Part shown: positions 42,725-51,666 of the stretch, piece by piece
How positions within the stretch are numbered: position 1 is the first letter of the stretch
Layout of the letters: each line of letters begins with the position of its first letter
Source of the DNA: Candidatus Trichofilum aggregatum
GTDB lineage: Bacteria; Chloroflexota; Anaerolineae; Promineifilales; Promineifilaceae
DNA: 64,000 nt
Assembly (NCBI GenBank): GCA_016716885.1
Contig: JADJUV010000054.1
Coordinates: 1-64,000 of the forward strand
Reading direction: 5' to 3'
Notes under the pieces: model-generated
Database searches by the model: none
Seen by the model: the letters and a program-made list of their open reading frames with translations, nothing else
Told to the model about the DNA's origin: nothing
Made by a program: the position numbers and the translations under genes

Positions 42725-44568
42725 ATGAATGGGTTACGAAGGTCTATTTGGGTATTGACGGGTCTGGTGGTGGGGGTAGCTTGTTTGTGGGTGTGGGGGC
42801 CAGTTTCTCTACAGGCGGGAGCCATTACGGTGTGCCCGGTGGGGTGTGACTATGACACGGTGCAAGGGGCGGTGAACGCGGCCGCGCCCCTCAGCACCAT
42901 CCTCATTTCGCCAGCTACTTATACCGAAACGGTTATTATCACCAAATCGTTGACCCTGGAAGGGGTGGGCCAGCCGCAACCGGTGGTGAGCGGTAACGAT
43001 GCTGGTCGGCCGTTTACCATTTTGGGTAGTGTGGCGGTGACGATGACGAATATGACGGTAACACGCGGCCGCGCACCCATAGACCCCGACGGCAGTGCCA
43101 GAGGCGGCGGCATCTTCAACCAGGGCCAACTCACCCTTGATCATGTCATCATCAGCTATAACCAGGCTATTGGCTTGGCTGGACAAGCTCCTGAAGCAGA
43201 AGGGGGCCTGACGTATGGCGGTGGAATATATTCCGAATGTGTACCAGCCCTGGCCGATTGTTTTGATGTCAGCTTAACCGCAGTGACCGTGATTAGTAAT
43301 ACTGCTAAAGGTGGTAAAGGTGGGGTTGGGGCTGTAGGGGGCTATGCGTATGGGGGAGGGGTGACCCAATTTTGTGAAACTAACGCTGGGTCAATAGATT
43401 GTGGTTCTCTGACTATTTTAGATTCTCGTTTTGGTTTTAATCAAGCCTGGGGTGGTCAAGGCGGTGACTCCGTGACCCCATTTTGGAGTGCTAGCGGGGG
43501 GCAAGCCTTTGGGGGTGGTATCAGCAACACCTGTATTGATTATGATTGTGGGGCCATTGAATTAACCCGTTCCGAAGTTCATCATAATAAAGCACGGGGC
43601 GGTGATAGTGGGGACACAGGTATTGGTTTACCCGCGGCACCGGCAGATGGTTTTGGGGGTGGCATCTATACCAAACAGCGCCCATTCATCCAGGCTTCTC
43701 ACATTCATCATAATCAGGCTCATGCAGGGGCTTACTCTCCGGGTCCACATGGCCCTTACCCTGATAGTATAGGTGGTGGTGTTTACATGCTTGTATCATC
43801 GGGAGGTCCCGGAGGCGTTGAAAATAGTGCCATTGATAACAATAGAGCTGATGCCGGTGGGGGATTTTTTATTGCGAATGAGAGTTTGTCTATTTTCAAC
43901 AGTACTATTAGTGAGAATGTTGCCCGTGTATGTGGCGCGGGTATCCTTCATGCCTCCTTTGAGGATTCTCTATTCGATTATGTAACCATTACCGAAAATG
44001 TTGTTCTTGATTCACCGTATTCCGTGGGGAACTCATCATTTTTCTGTCTGCCCGGTGGTGGCAGTGGAATTGACCGCTCGCGATGGGCGGGCAGTCGTTT
44101 TCCCAGTCTAAAAAATAGCTTATTGGTTAATAATTGGGGATATGGTGATCCCCATGCCGACTGTTACGGCACCATATTCTCGAGAGGATTTAATTACACA
44201 ACAACCTGTGCTTTGGTTGGCAATCTGAATGGGACGATTTCAACTCCCATCATGTTGGGGTCACTACAGGATAATGGGGGCCGACGCCGACTCATGCCTT
44301 TGTTGGCGGGGAGTCTGGCGATTGACGCGGCCGCGCCCGCCGATTGCCCTAACACTGACCAACGCCAGTACCCCCGATGGGTAGATGGCAACGGAGACGG
44401 CATTGAACGGTGTGATATGGGGGCATACGAGTATGGCGGCGCACCGACAGATGTGGGCATGGTGGGTGAGATTCGCGGCCGCGTGCCCTTTCCCTGCTCT
44501 TTCCCTCTCTTTTGGGTCTGACAGCCTGCCTTGTTCTATGGGTCTGGCAAAAACAAAAAGGTACATAA
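42725..44568 (+). CDS. Secreted right-handed beta-helix surface protein, C-terminus frameshifted
   Basis: The start ATG 42725 gives a signal peptide (SIWVLTGLVVGVACLWVWG) and then a parallel beta-helix with repeated turns rich in Gly and Asn (TYTETVIITKSLTLEGVG, RGGGIFNQGQLTLDHVIISY, YGGGIYSECVP, NTISE-like INSTISENVARVCGAGI). Such proteins are surface-exposed and often bind or degrade polysaccharides, but no catalytic motif is seen. The listed frame ends at 44521. A one-base shift at the GCGGCCGCG near 44475 restores a membrane helix and basic tail (ALSLLFPSLLGLTACLVLWV, then WQKQKGT) ending at 44568, so the protein is probably membrane-anchored. Confidence 0.75.
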
Positions 44569-44575
44569 AAGCCTC

Positions 44576-46333
44576 ATGCTTCCTCAATCTAAATGGTGGC
44601 ACTATTTCAACCCCCTACGACGATTAACCCTTTACTTCGATGAACAAGAACAGCGCCTGGTCGTGCGGGCGGTCGTCATTGGTGTCGTTGTGTGGGCCTT
44701 CGTTTTTGCTCTACGGGCCAGTGTCCATTGGCTTTTTGAGCAGGTCATCCATCTGGTCAACGCCAGCCCATCCCTTCTATTTATCCTCATACCCCTGTTT
44801 CTGGGAGCAATCTTTGTCGCCTGGTTGGTGAAGAACAGCGCCAGTGTGGTGCATTACCGGGACAATCAGGGGCACATTCATGAGTTGTTGGACATTGAGG
44901 GGGATGGTTTGGAGCGGGCTATTGCGCTGTACTATTCCTCGGAACCGACGATGGAGCAGGCATTGACCGGGCAGGAAGGGGTAGATGTGCGCTGGCAGTT
45001 GCCCACGCTTACCCTGGTCTTGCGCAAATTTGTGGCCTCGCTGGCGACGTTAGGTAGTGGTGGCAGTGGGGGGCTGGAAGCCAGTGTGACGCTCATGGGG
45101 GAAAGTCTCGCGGCCGCGCTGCTTAAACCCCGCCGTCTTTACCAACGGGCACAGGTACGTATCCTCATTTTGAACCGGTTTTGGCGTTGGTGGGAATCTA
45201 CCGACCCCGATGATTTACAAACGGCGCAACTCTGTGGCATCGCGGCCGCGGTCTCTACCTTACTCGGTGCACCGTTTACGGCCGGATTCTTTGCCATTGA
45301 AGTGATGTATCGCCGTCGCCCTATCATCGAGAAGCTGGTTTATGCCCTCATCAGTGCCCTGGCGGCCTTCTTTATGACCCGGTTCATCAGCGGCCGCACC
45401 TCCGTATTTCACATCGAAGAGTTATACGTACCACCCGGCGATTTCCAATATTATCTGGTGGTCATTCTGATGGCTATCGTCATTTCCTTTGTCAGTATTT
45501 ACTTCGCCCGCCTGCGTGTGTTCATTGATAACCTGTTTCATAACCAGGTGCCCAATATCTGGCAACGCCATTTGCTGGGCGCGGCGCTGACGGGCCTCAT
45601 TGCCGTGGCCGTGGCCTGGTTTACCTCAGCCAGAGGGATGAGTGACCTGGGGTTGGAGTTGGTGTTAGGCACGGGGGAATCGGCCATTGATGCCGCTTTG
45701 GCCGGGGAATTGACCCTGATGGTGGCGGTCATTGCGCTGGTGACAAAACTGCTGGCTACGTTAATTACGGTGGGTTCCGGGGGATCGGCCGGGTTGTTGA
45801 TACCGTCTATGTTTTTTGGCACGATGGTCGCGGCCGCGTTCAGTCAGCTCTTTGGCTACCCACAAGCGATGGTGCTCATCGTACCCGCTATTACGGCCAG
45901 CCTGGTTTCCATTGTTAACGTGCCCCTGGCAGCCATTCTGTTGTCGGTTGAACTGTTTAGCTCACACTACATGATCCCAGCTTTGTTAACCCTCATCGTG
46001 ACCGCCATTTTTGCTCACGATCACACCATTTACCGCACCCAGCGGCAAACCTTCGACCGCCGCCAGATTTTGCCCGGTTATGGGGTACGCCGCGTGGCTG
46101 TGCCATCGGCCTGGGCGGGGCAAACCCTGGTAGAACTGAATGTGCGCCGCCGGTTTGATATTACGGTGATTGGGTTGGTGGAGCAAAACGAAGCCAACGG
46201 TCAGCCGGTGCAAAATATGAGCTTTAACCCCTCAGTGATGCGGCCGCTAGAGGCAGGGGATACGCTGATTGTGTTGGGAAAGGATGAGAACCTGGTCGCT
46301 TTTGACGCGGCCGCGAGAGACATGAGGGGGTAG
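44576..46333 (+). CDS. ClC-family chloride channel/transporter with C-terminal RCK_C domain
   Basis: I start at ATG 44576 (MLPQSKWWHYFNPL) rather than the longer TTG frame. The 585-residue protein has about 10-12 membrane helices with ClC motifs LGSGGSGGLEASVTLMG (GREGP region) and VGSGGSAGLLIPSMFFG (GxFxP region), and also AAVSTLLGAPFTAGFFAIEV. The gating Glu of GREGP is not present at its usual position. The cytoplasmic tail (AWAGQTLVELNVRRRFDITV, then LEAGDTLIVLGKDENL) is an RCK_C/TrkA-C domain, implying ligand gating. It starts 7 bases after the beta-helix protein. Confidence 0.85.
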   Translation: MLPQSKWWHYFNPLRRLTLYFDEQEQRLVVRAVVIGVVVWAFVFALRASVHWLFEQVIHLVNASPSLLFILIPLFLGAIFVAWLVKNSASVVHYRDNQGHIHELLDIEGDGLERAIALYYSSEPTMEQALTGQEGVDVRWQLPTLTLVLRKFVASLATLGSGGSGGLEASVTLMGESLAAALLKPRRLYQRAQVRILILNRFWRWWESTDPDDLQTAQLCGIAAAVSTLLGAPFTAGFFAIEVMYRRRPIIEKLVYALISALAAFFMTRFISGRTSVFHIEELYVPPGDFQYYLVVILMAIVISFVSIYFARLRVFIDNLFHNQVPNIWQRHLLGAALTGLIAVAVAWFTSARGMSDLGLELVLGTGESAIDAALAGELTLMVAVIALVTKLLATLITVGSGGSAGLLIPSMFFGTMVAAAFSQLFGYPQAMVLIVPAITASLVSIVNVPLAAILLSVELFSSHYMIPALLTLIVTAIFAHDHTIYRTQRQTFDRRQILPGYGVRRVAVPSAWAGQTLVELNVRRRFDITVIGLVEQNEANGQPVQNMSFNPSVMRPLEAGDTLIVLGKDENLVAFDAAARDMRG

Positions 46334-46337
46334 GGGG

Positions 46338-46395
46338 GAGGTTGCAGGGTTGCAGGTTGCAGAGGTGCAAGGTTGCAGAGTTGCAGGTAATGATT
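46338..46395. repeat. GGTTGCA-type simple repeat
   Basis: GAGGTTGCAGGGTTGCAGGT and similar 7-8 base units run for about 55 bases after the ClC stop, another short tandem repeat with a period near seven. Confidence 0.8.
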
Positions 46396-46440
46396 TCTGC
46401 CACTTTGCCACACTGCCACTCTGCCCCCCCCACAAAAAAA

Positions 46441-46493
46441 CCACCAGCCGGAGAGGGAAAAGGAGACAAAACCCTCTCAGACTGGTGGTGGGG
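46441..46493. terminator. Bidirectional terminator between clc and the receiver gene
   Basis: A 17-base stem (CCACCAGCCGGAGAGGG with CCCTCTCAGACTGGTGG, two mismatches) lies between two convergent genes, with an A-run on its left side. Confidence 0.78.
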
Positions 46494-46517
46494 AACAGTG
46501 TGTTCAAAAAAGATCGG

Positions 46518-46910
46518 TTAAGAAGACAATTTCTCTGAATCCGCTTTCGCCAGATAAAACCGCATCAACTCCCGTAATTTCCGGATGTCCAATGGTTTCG
46601 CCAGATAATCATCACAACCGGCTTCCAGGCAACGCTCCCGATCCCCCACCAACACATTGGCTGTGGTAGCAATAAGCGGAATATGCCGCAGTCTTGAATC
46701 CGCCTTGATCCGGCCAGCCAGTTCCAACCCATTAATGCCCGGCATGTTGATGTCTAATAAGATCAAATCAGGCATCTCGGTTTGCAGTAATTCCAGTGCT
46801 ACCAGGCCATTCTCGGCCGAAAGCAACTCGTGACCTTCAGCATCCACAATCCGTGAAACCAGGATTCGGTTGGTATTGTTATCTTCAATGCACAAAATCT
46901 TCTTATTCAT
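46518..46910 (-). CDS. Single-domain response regulator (DivK/CheY-like)
   Basis: The 130-residue protein is a bare receiver with acidic pair E9/D10 (ILCIEDNNTN), phospho-acceptor D53 in DLILLDINMPGINGLEL, a Thr switch (LIATTANVL) and Lys in AKPLD. No output domain follows. It lies about 400 bases downstream of, and on the same strand as, the large PAS/GAF kinase, which is the probable phosphodonor (inference). Confidence 0.92.
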   Translation of the reverse strand: MNKKILCIEDNNTNRILVSRIVDAEGHELLSAENGLVALELLQTEMPDLILLDINMPGINGLELAGRIKADSRLRHIPLIATTANVLVGDRERCLEAGCDDYLAKPLDIRKLRELMRFYLAKADSEKLSS

Positions 46911-47156
46911 CTAAGCCTCGTAAGCCCCATCCTATACAAATATCCGCCACGTCAGGATAGGCCAATTATAGCGTATATAGGTTGCTAAAACCCAGATAGT
47001 AGCATTCGCAAGTTCTCTGGTGGTTAAGTCTCAAAAGCCATTCCCCGCCCCTGGGAGTGGGGGTTTCCGGCGACAAACCCAGGGTGAGGCGTGTCATAAA
47101 ACCTAAGTCTGACCTTCGTAAAGATGGACTTGTCCCCAGACTCCTGTAATTATTAA
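46911..47156. other. Noncoding region
   Basis: This is the left part of a 400-base gap. It holds the promoter region of the receiver gene and a GC-rich dyad (CCCGCCCCTGGGAGTGGGGG near 47046). No gene is recognised. Confidence 0.5.
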
Positions 47157-47318
47157 ATTCTCGTTCCTTGTATCTAGCAGGTGCTCATTCCACGCTCCGC
47201 GTGGAATGCTCCCGGCGACGCTCTGCGTCGCGTAGGACGCAGAGCGTCCCGGATGGTATTCCCACGCAGAGCGTAGGAATAAGTTCTGCCACCTGTATAG
47301 ATACCGTTCCTTAACGAA
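47157..47318. repeat. Palindromic interspersed repeat (TTCCACGC/GCGTGGAA type)
   Basis: The element begins TCTCGTTCCTTGTATCTAGC, ends with GTATAGATACCGTTCCTTAA (imperfect inverted ends) and contains nested dyads CATTCCACGCTCCGCGTGGA and GACGCTCTGCGTCGCG, then GACGCAGAGCGTCCCGGATG. It resembles the TTCCCACGC/GCGTGGGAA repeats common in environmental bacterial genomes. It overlaps the last 8 bases of the kinase gene, so it may have replaced that gene's native 3' end. Confidence 0.65.
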
Positions 47319-50300
47319 AAGCGTGCGTCTCACGCTTCTTGATTTTATGATAAAGCGGGATAGTGAACCAGAACGTCGTGCCGTCACCTATCTGACTATC
47401 CAGCCAGATGCGGCCGCCGTGTAGTTCCACCAACTCCTTCGTAATGGGCATACCCAGGCCTGTGCCGCCAGCCTGCCGGGTAAGACTACCATCAATCTGG
47501 CGGAATCGCTCAAATACGATGGCTGTGTCTTCAGGGCGGATGCCAATGCCCGTATCTTGTACAGCCACCACCAGATCATCATCCCGTTTGTTAATGGCGA
47601 CGCGCACAAAACCCCGTTCGGTGAATTTGATGGCATTGCTGATGAGGTTATGGAAAATTTGCCGCAGCCGGGTGCGATCAGCCACAACGGTAGTCACCTC
47701 CGGGTTTACTTCGAGTTGCATGTCCAGATGTTTCTTGTTGGTTTGGGCGCTAGGTTTGTTGGTGGCGACCATTTCCTCAGCCATTTCGCGCACATCTATC
47801 TCTTCAAAGCGTAATTCCATCATCCCGGCTTCAATCTTGGACATATCCAGAATGTCAGAGATGAGTTCGCGCAGGTGAATACCACTCTGGCGAATGAGAT
47901 GAACGTCTTCTTCCATGCGCTCATTTAAATCCCCATCTAACCCTTCTAACAACACATCGGCAAAACCGACGATGGAGTTGAGCGGGGTGCGCAGTTCATG
48001 GCTCATGCTGGCCAGGAACTCGGACTTGAGCCGGTCTACTTCACGTAATTGTTCGGCGGTTTGTAGCTGTTCGGCGTACAGATAGGCGTTTTGCAGGGCA
48101 ACTGCTACCTGGAGCGAGAGCGTGGTATAAACCCGAATGTCTTCGGCGGTGAAGAAGCTGGCGGTGTTGGCATGAAGGTCAATGACGCCCAGAAGTTTCT
48201 CGCCTTGGGTGATAGGGATAGCGAGTTGAGAATGGGTTTCGGGCAGGTAAGGATGAACATCGATCCCTTGGGAGCGTATATCCTCTTCCAGCACAGCCTG
48301 ACGACTGACAGCCGCCCGTGAAACCGGGGATTCACGGCTGGTGAGGGGCAGGGTGTATTTTTCGTAGACCATGAGCCGCCCTATCTGGTCGGACCCGGCG
48401 CGTAGGCGCAGGCGTTGGGTGTTTTCGTCGTAAATGAAGATTTGGGCATGGTAGAGGTTAAACTGGATTTTACTCAGGTCTACCACGGCCTGGAGCAGTT
48501 GTTCTTCTTCCAGGATGGTAGAGGCGATGGCGCTTACCTCAGCCACTGTGGCGAGTTGGGAGGAGAGACGCTCTTGTCCGGAGAGGGCGATGCGGGTTTG
48601 TTCGGAGAGGCGGGCGTTTTCTAAGGCTCCGGCTACCTGGATGGATATTTCGTCTAGCAGGGAGCGTTCTTCGCTGGTTAGGGGTGTGCTCAGGTCGGTT
48701 TCAATGCCCAGCAAGCCGATGATTTCACCGCCAATGGAGAGGTGACTGATTATGGTTTGAGTGGTGTGGCCGCTGATTGTGCTCTCGTGGTCGTCGGGGT
48801 GGTTTGTGCCGTTGCTATTGGCAATGGGTTGGACGGAGCGTTGGTCAAAGGTGAAGCCTTGGGGTCGTTCGCCCGCGGCCGCGTGGTAGGTTTGCCACCC
48901 CTCTTTACTCATATACCGTTGCAGGTTATTCAGTTCAACCAATCGTTCCTGCAAGTCCAGGTCCGCTTGTTTGCGGGCCGTCATGTCCGTTACCAGGTCA
49001 GCGATATAACGAGGGTTGCCCCGTTGATCATAAAGCAGGACAAAACTCTCAAACGTGGGAATGAGATGTCCCTCAACCGAACGCATGGTCAACTCACCAT
49101 TCCATTGATTGCCCTTCATGACCGACTGTTGAATATCTTTATATAACGTGTCATGGAGATGTTCCGGGTAAAAATCGGTAAAGGAGCGGCCGAAGACATC
49201 ACTGGGGTTTTGGTAGCCTAAAAGTTTCAGCAGGGCCGGGTTAGTGTAAGCGACACGGGCGTTGAGATCGATAAAACCCATGCCCTGGCTGGAAAATTCC
49301 ACAAATTGGCGGAAAATGCTGGCTTCTTCGAGCAGGCGGGTGTTTTCAATGGCGATGGCAATTTGGCCGCAGAGACCTTCTAGGACAAGCTGATCTTCGG
49401 TGCTGAGTTGACCGGCGACATTGGCCTGTACGTCGAGCACCCCCAGGACTGTTTCTTTGAGTTTGATGGGGACGGCCAATTCCCCTTGGGTATCTGGCAG
49501 GAGGGGGTTGGATTTCCAGTTGGGATCAAGGCTGACATCGGGGCGCAGGACGGATTGACCGGTCGCGGCCGCGACGCCGATAAGCCCTGTCCCCAAGGCC
49601 ATTTTGTGCCCGGTCGCCAACATCTTTTCACCCACAGCGCCATAACCAAAGATGAGGACAGCCGCTTCTTCTAGCGGGTTATAGAGGAGTAACTGGGTGT
49701 GGTAGAACCCAAACAGTTCTTGTACCTGTTCCACGACACGGCGATACAGCTCTTCGGGGTTGGCCGCGGCCGCGGTTTCTTGGGCAATTTGGGTAGAGAG
49801 AGCAACCTGGCGGCCGCGTCGTTCCAAGGCTTCCTGAACCTGCGCTTCTAGCCGCTTTTGTTCGGTGACATCACGAATGATGCCCTGATAACCGACCACC
49901 TGGCCTTCGCTATTGACGACCACGGCTGAAGTCAGCAAACAGTCCAGATAATCCCCATTTTTGCGTCGCAGTTGCACCGGAAAGTTCGCCACTGAGCCAG
50001 TTATCTCAATCGCTTTTTGGAAGCGGAGCCGCTCTTCCGGGGTGGGGTAGAGATCAGTAATGGACAACTGTAAAATTTCTTCCTGAGAATAACCAAATAG
50101 CGTCATGGCCGCCTGATTAAAATCAAGAGCGCGACCATCCCGGCTGGCAACATAAATGGCATCCAGAGATTGTTCAAAGAGCTGACGATATTGCTCTTCG
50201 CTTTGGCGTAGGGCTTCTTCGGCACTTTTACGCTCCGTAATGTCTACGCTCATGCCCGCGACCCCTATAATGGTGCCGCTATCGTCACGCAGGGGTACTT

Positions 50301-51567
50301 TATGGGAGAGGACGATGGCCTGGGTAAGGCCATCGGGCATTTGCACTGTTTCTTCGGTGAGGGTTTCCTGGCCGGTTTCCATGACGTGCACATCATTGGC
50401 CCGAATCGCGGCCGCGATCTCCGCCACCAATAACTCCGTATCCGTATGCCCCAGCGGATTAACCGCCCAATAGTGCAGCGTGTCCCGGTTAACACTGGTG
50501 TAACGGCCTTCCTTGTCTTTGGTGTATAGAGCCACCGGCGCATTATCAAACAGTTCGCGGTACCGGTTCTCCGACTCATGTAACGCCTGCTCTGCCCATT
50601 TTCGCTCGGTCACCACCGCTAACATAATAATGACCTGAACCGGCTTATTCTCGGCATCACTGGTGAAAACGGCACCGCGATGCTGTACCCATTCCCAACG
50701 CCCATCTTTGGTCTCCAACCGATACTCAATCGTCGGCACGTTACCGGCCATCAGCGTATCTACAAACTCCCGGAAGAAAGTGAGAACCAATTCGTTATCA
50801 TCAGGGTGAACATGATCAAACACAGAACGGTCACGCCATTCCTCACGGTCATAGCCCAAAAACGTGTCGCGATTCGCGTAGACAGTCTGGAAATTTTTGA
50901 GGTCAAGAACAAACACATAGTCCGGAGAGCTTTCTGCCAGACGCCGGAACTGCCCTTCACTGCGCCGCAAAGCCTCTTCGATCTTCTGCAACTCGCGCAA
51001 ATCATACAACCCTACCATGATGGCGCTGATTGATTGGGCCATGAACGTAAGGGCGGTTGGGTCTATCGAGGAGTCATCCGGTGCTTCTGTGTAAATGAGG
51101 TTGACCACCCCCACGACATGTTCCTGGAACAGCAGAGGTATCGACATAACGAAGCGAAACCCCTGCGCCGCCAACGCTTTCTGGACGGCTGGCTCTACCC
51201 GTGCATCTTGGCGTAAGCCCTCGCTGGTTACAATTTCGCGCCGGGCTACCGCTAACCCAGAGAGACTGCCTTTTAGGGGCAACTCCTGGCCTACCTGGAG
51301 CGTGGCGGTGATAAAACCTCGGCCAGCTACCATTTTTAGCGTTTCGGAAACTGTGTCTAAAGCAAAAAGAGCAATCGCAGGGGCCTGGGTATAAGACCAC
51401 AAGGCGTTCATGGTCTGTTCCAGCGCCATTTGTAGGCTGAAGGCTTGCGGTATAACCGACATAGCTCCTGCAAAAACAACAACCGTGTCGTCCGTACCTT
51501 GTTCGGGTAAAGGGTTTGCCGTTTGTGGGGAGTGTGGCTCAGTTTGCTGATGTTTTTTCTTGCCCAT
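47311..51567 (-). CDS. Large PAS/GAF hybrid-sensor histidine kinase
   Basis: I start at ATG 51567 (MGKKKHQQTEPHSPQ), giving about 1418 residues; the frame is open to TTG 51606. The order is a GAF, then three PAS/PAC domains (about 200-580), a GAF, a PAS, and two GAF-like segments. The HisKA box is FLASMSHELRTPLNSIVGFA and the HATPase has NLISNAIKFTERG, DTGIGI and GGTGLGMPITKEL (about 1180-1410). No membrane helix is seen, so it senses cytoplasmic signals. It follows the 51667 multi-GAF gene by about 100 bases and precedes a bare receiver. Those GAF proteins lack kinase domains and could feed signals to it (inference). Confidence 0.87.
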   Translation of the reverse strand: MGKKKHQQTEPHSPQTANPLPEQGTDDTVVVFAGAMSVIPQAFSLQMALEQTMNALWSYTQAPAIALFALDTVSETLKMVAGRGFITATLQVGQELPLKGSLSGLAVARREIVTSEGLRQDARVEPAVQKALAAQGFRFVMSIPLLFQEHVVGVVNLIYTEAPDDSSIDPTALTFMAQSISAIMVGLYDLRELQKIEEALRRSEGQFRRLAESSPDYVFVLDLKNFQTVYANRDTFLGYDREEWRDRSVFDHVHPDDNELVLTFFREFVDTLMAGNVPTIEYRLETKDGRWEWVQHRGAVFTSDAENKPVQVIIMLAVVTERKWAEQALHESENRYRELFDNAPVALYTKDKEGRYTSVNRDTLHYWAVNPLGHTDTELLVAEIAAAIRANDVHVMETGQETLTEETVQMPDGLTQAIVLSHKVPLRDDSGTIIGVAGMSVDITERKSAEEALRQSEEQYRQLFEQSLDAIYVASRDGRALDFNQAAMTLFGYSQEEILQLSITDLYPTPEERLRFQKAIEITGSVANFPVQLRRKNGDYLDCLLTSAVVVNSEGQVVGYQGIIRDVTEQKRLEAQVQEALERRGRQVALSTQIAQETAAAANPEELYRRVVEQVQELFGFYHTQLLLYNPLEEAAVLIFGYGAVGEKMLATGHKMALGTGLIGVAAATGQSVLRPDVSLDPNWKSNPLLPDTQGELAVPIKLKETVLGVLDVQANVAGQLSTEDQLVLEGLCGQIAIAIENTRLLEEASIFRQFVEFSSQGMGFIDLNARVAYTNPALLKLLGYQNPSDVFGRSFTDFYPEHLHDTLYKDIQQSVMKGNQWNGELTMRSVEGHLIPTFESFVLLYDQRGNPRYIADLVTDMTARKQADLDLQERLVELNNLQRYMSKEGWQTYHAAAGERPQGFTFDQRSVQPIANSNGTNHPDDHESTISGHTTQTIISHLSIGGEIIGLLGIETDLSTPLTSEERSLLDEISIQVAGALENARLSEQTRIALSGQERLSSQLATVAEVSAIASTILEEEQLLQAVVDLSKIQFNLYHAQIFIYDENTQRLRLRAGSDQIGRLMVYEKYTLPLTSRESPVSRAAVSRQAVLEEDIRSQGIDVHPYLPETHSQLAIPITQGEKLLGVIDLHANTASFFTAEDIRVYTTLSLQVAVALQNAYLYAEQLQTAEQLREVDRLKSEFLASMSHELRTPLNSIVGFADVLLEGLDGDLNERMEEDVHLIRQSGIHLRELISDILDMSKIEAGMMELRFEEIDVREMAEEMVATNKPSAQTNKKHLDMQLEVNPEVTTVVADRTRLRQIFHNLISNAIKFTERGFVRVAINKRDDDLVVAVQDTGIGIRPEDTAIVFERFRQIDGSLTRQAGGTGLGMPITKELVELHGGRIWLDSQIGDGTTFWFTIPLYHKIKKRETHAFR

Positions 51568-51666
51568 CTTATCTACACCGGTAGATTGGCGATTGGTATA
51601 AACCAATCAAACAATCGTGAATCTGAATGGTCAGGAGAAATCACAAACTACTTTCGTAAAACTGTA

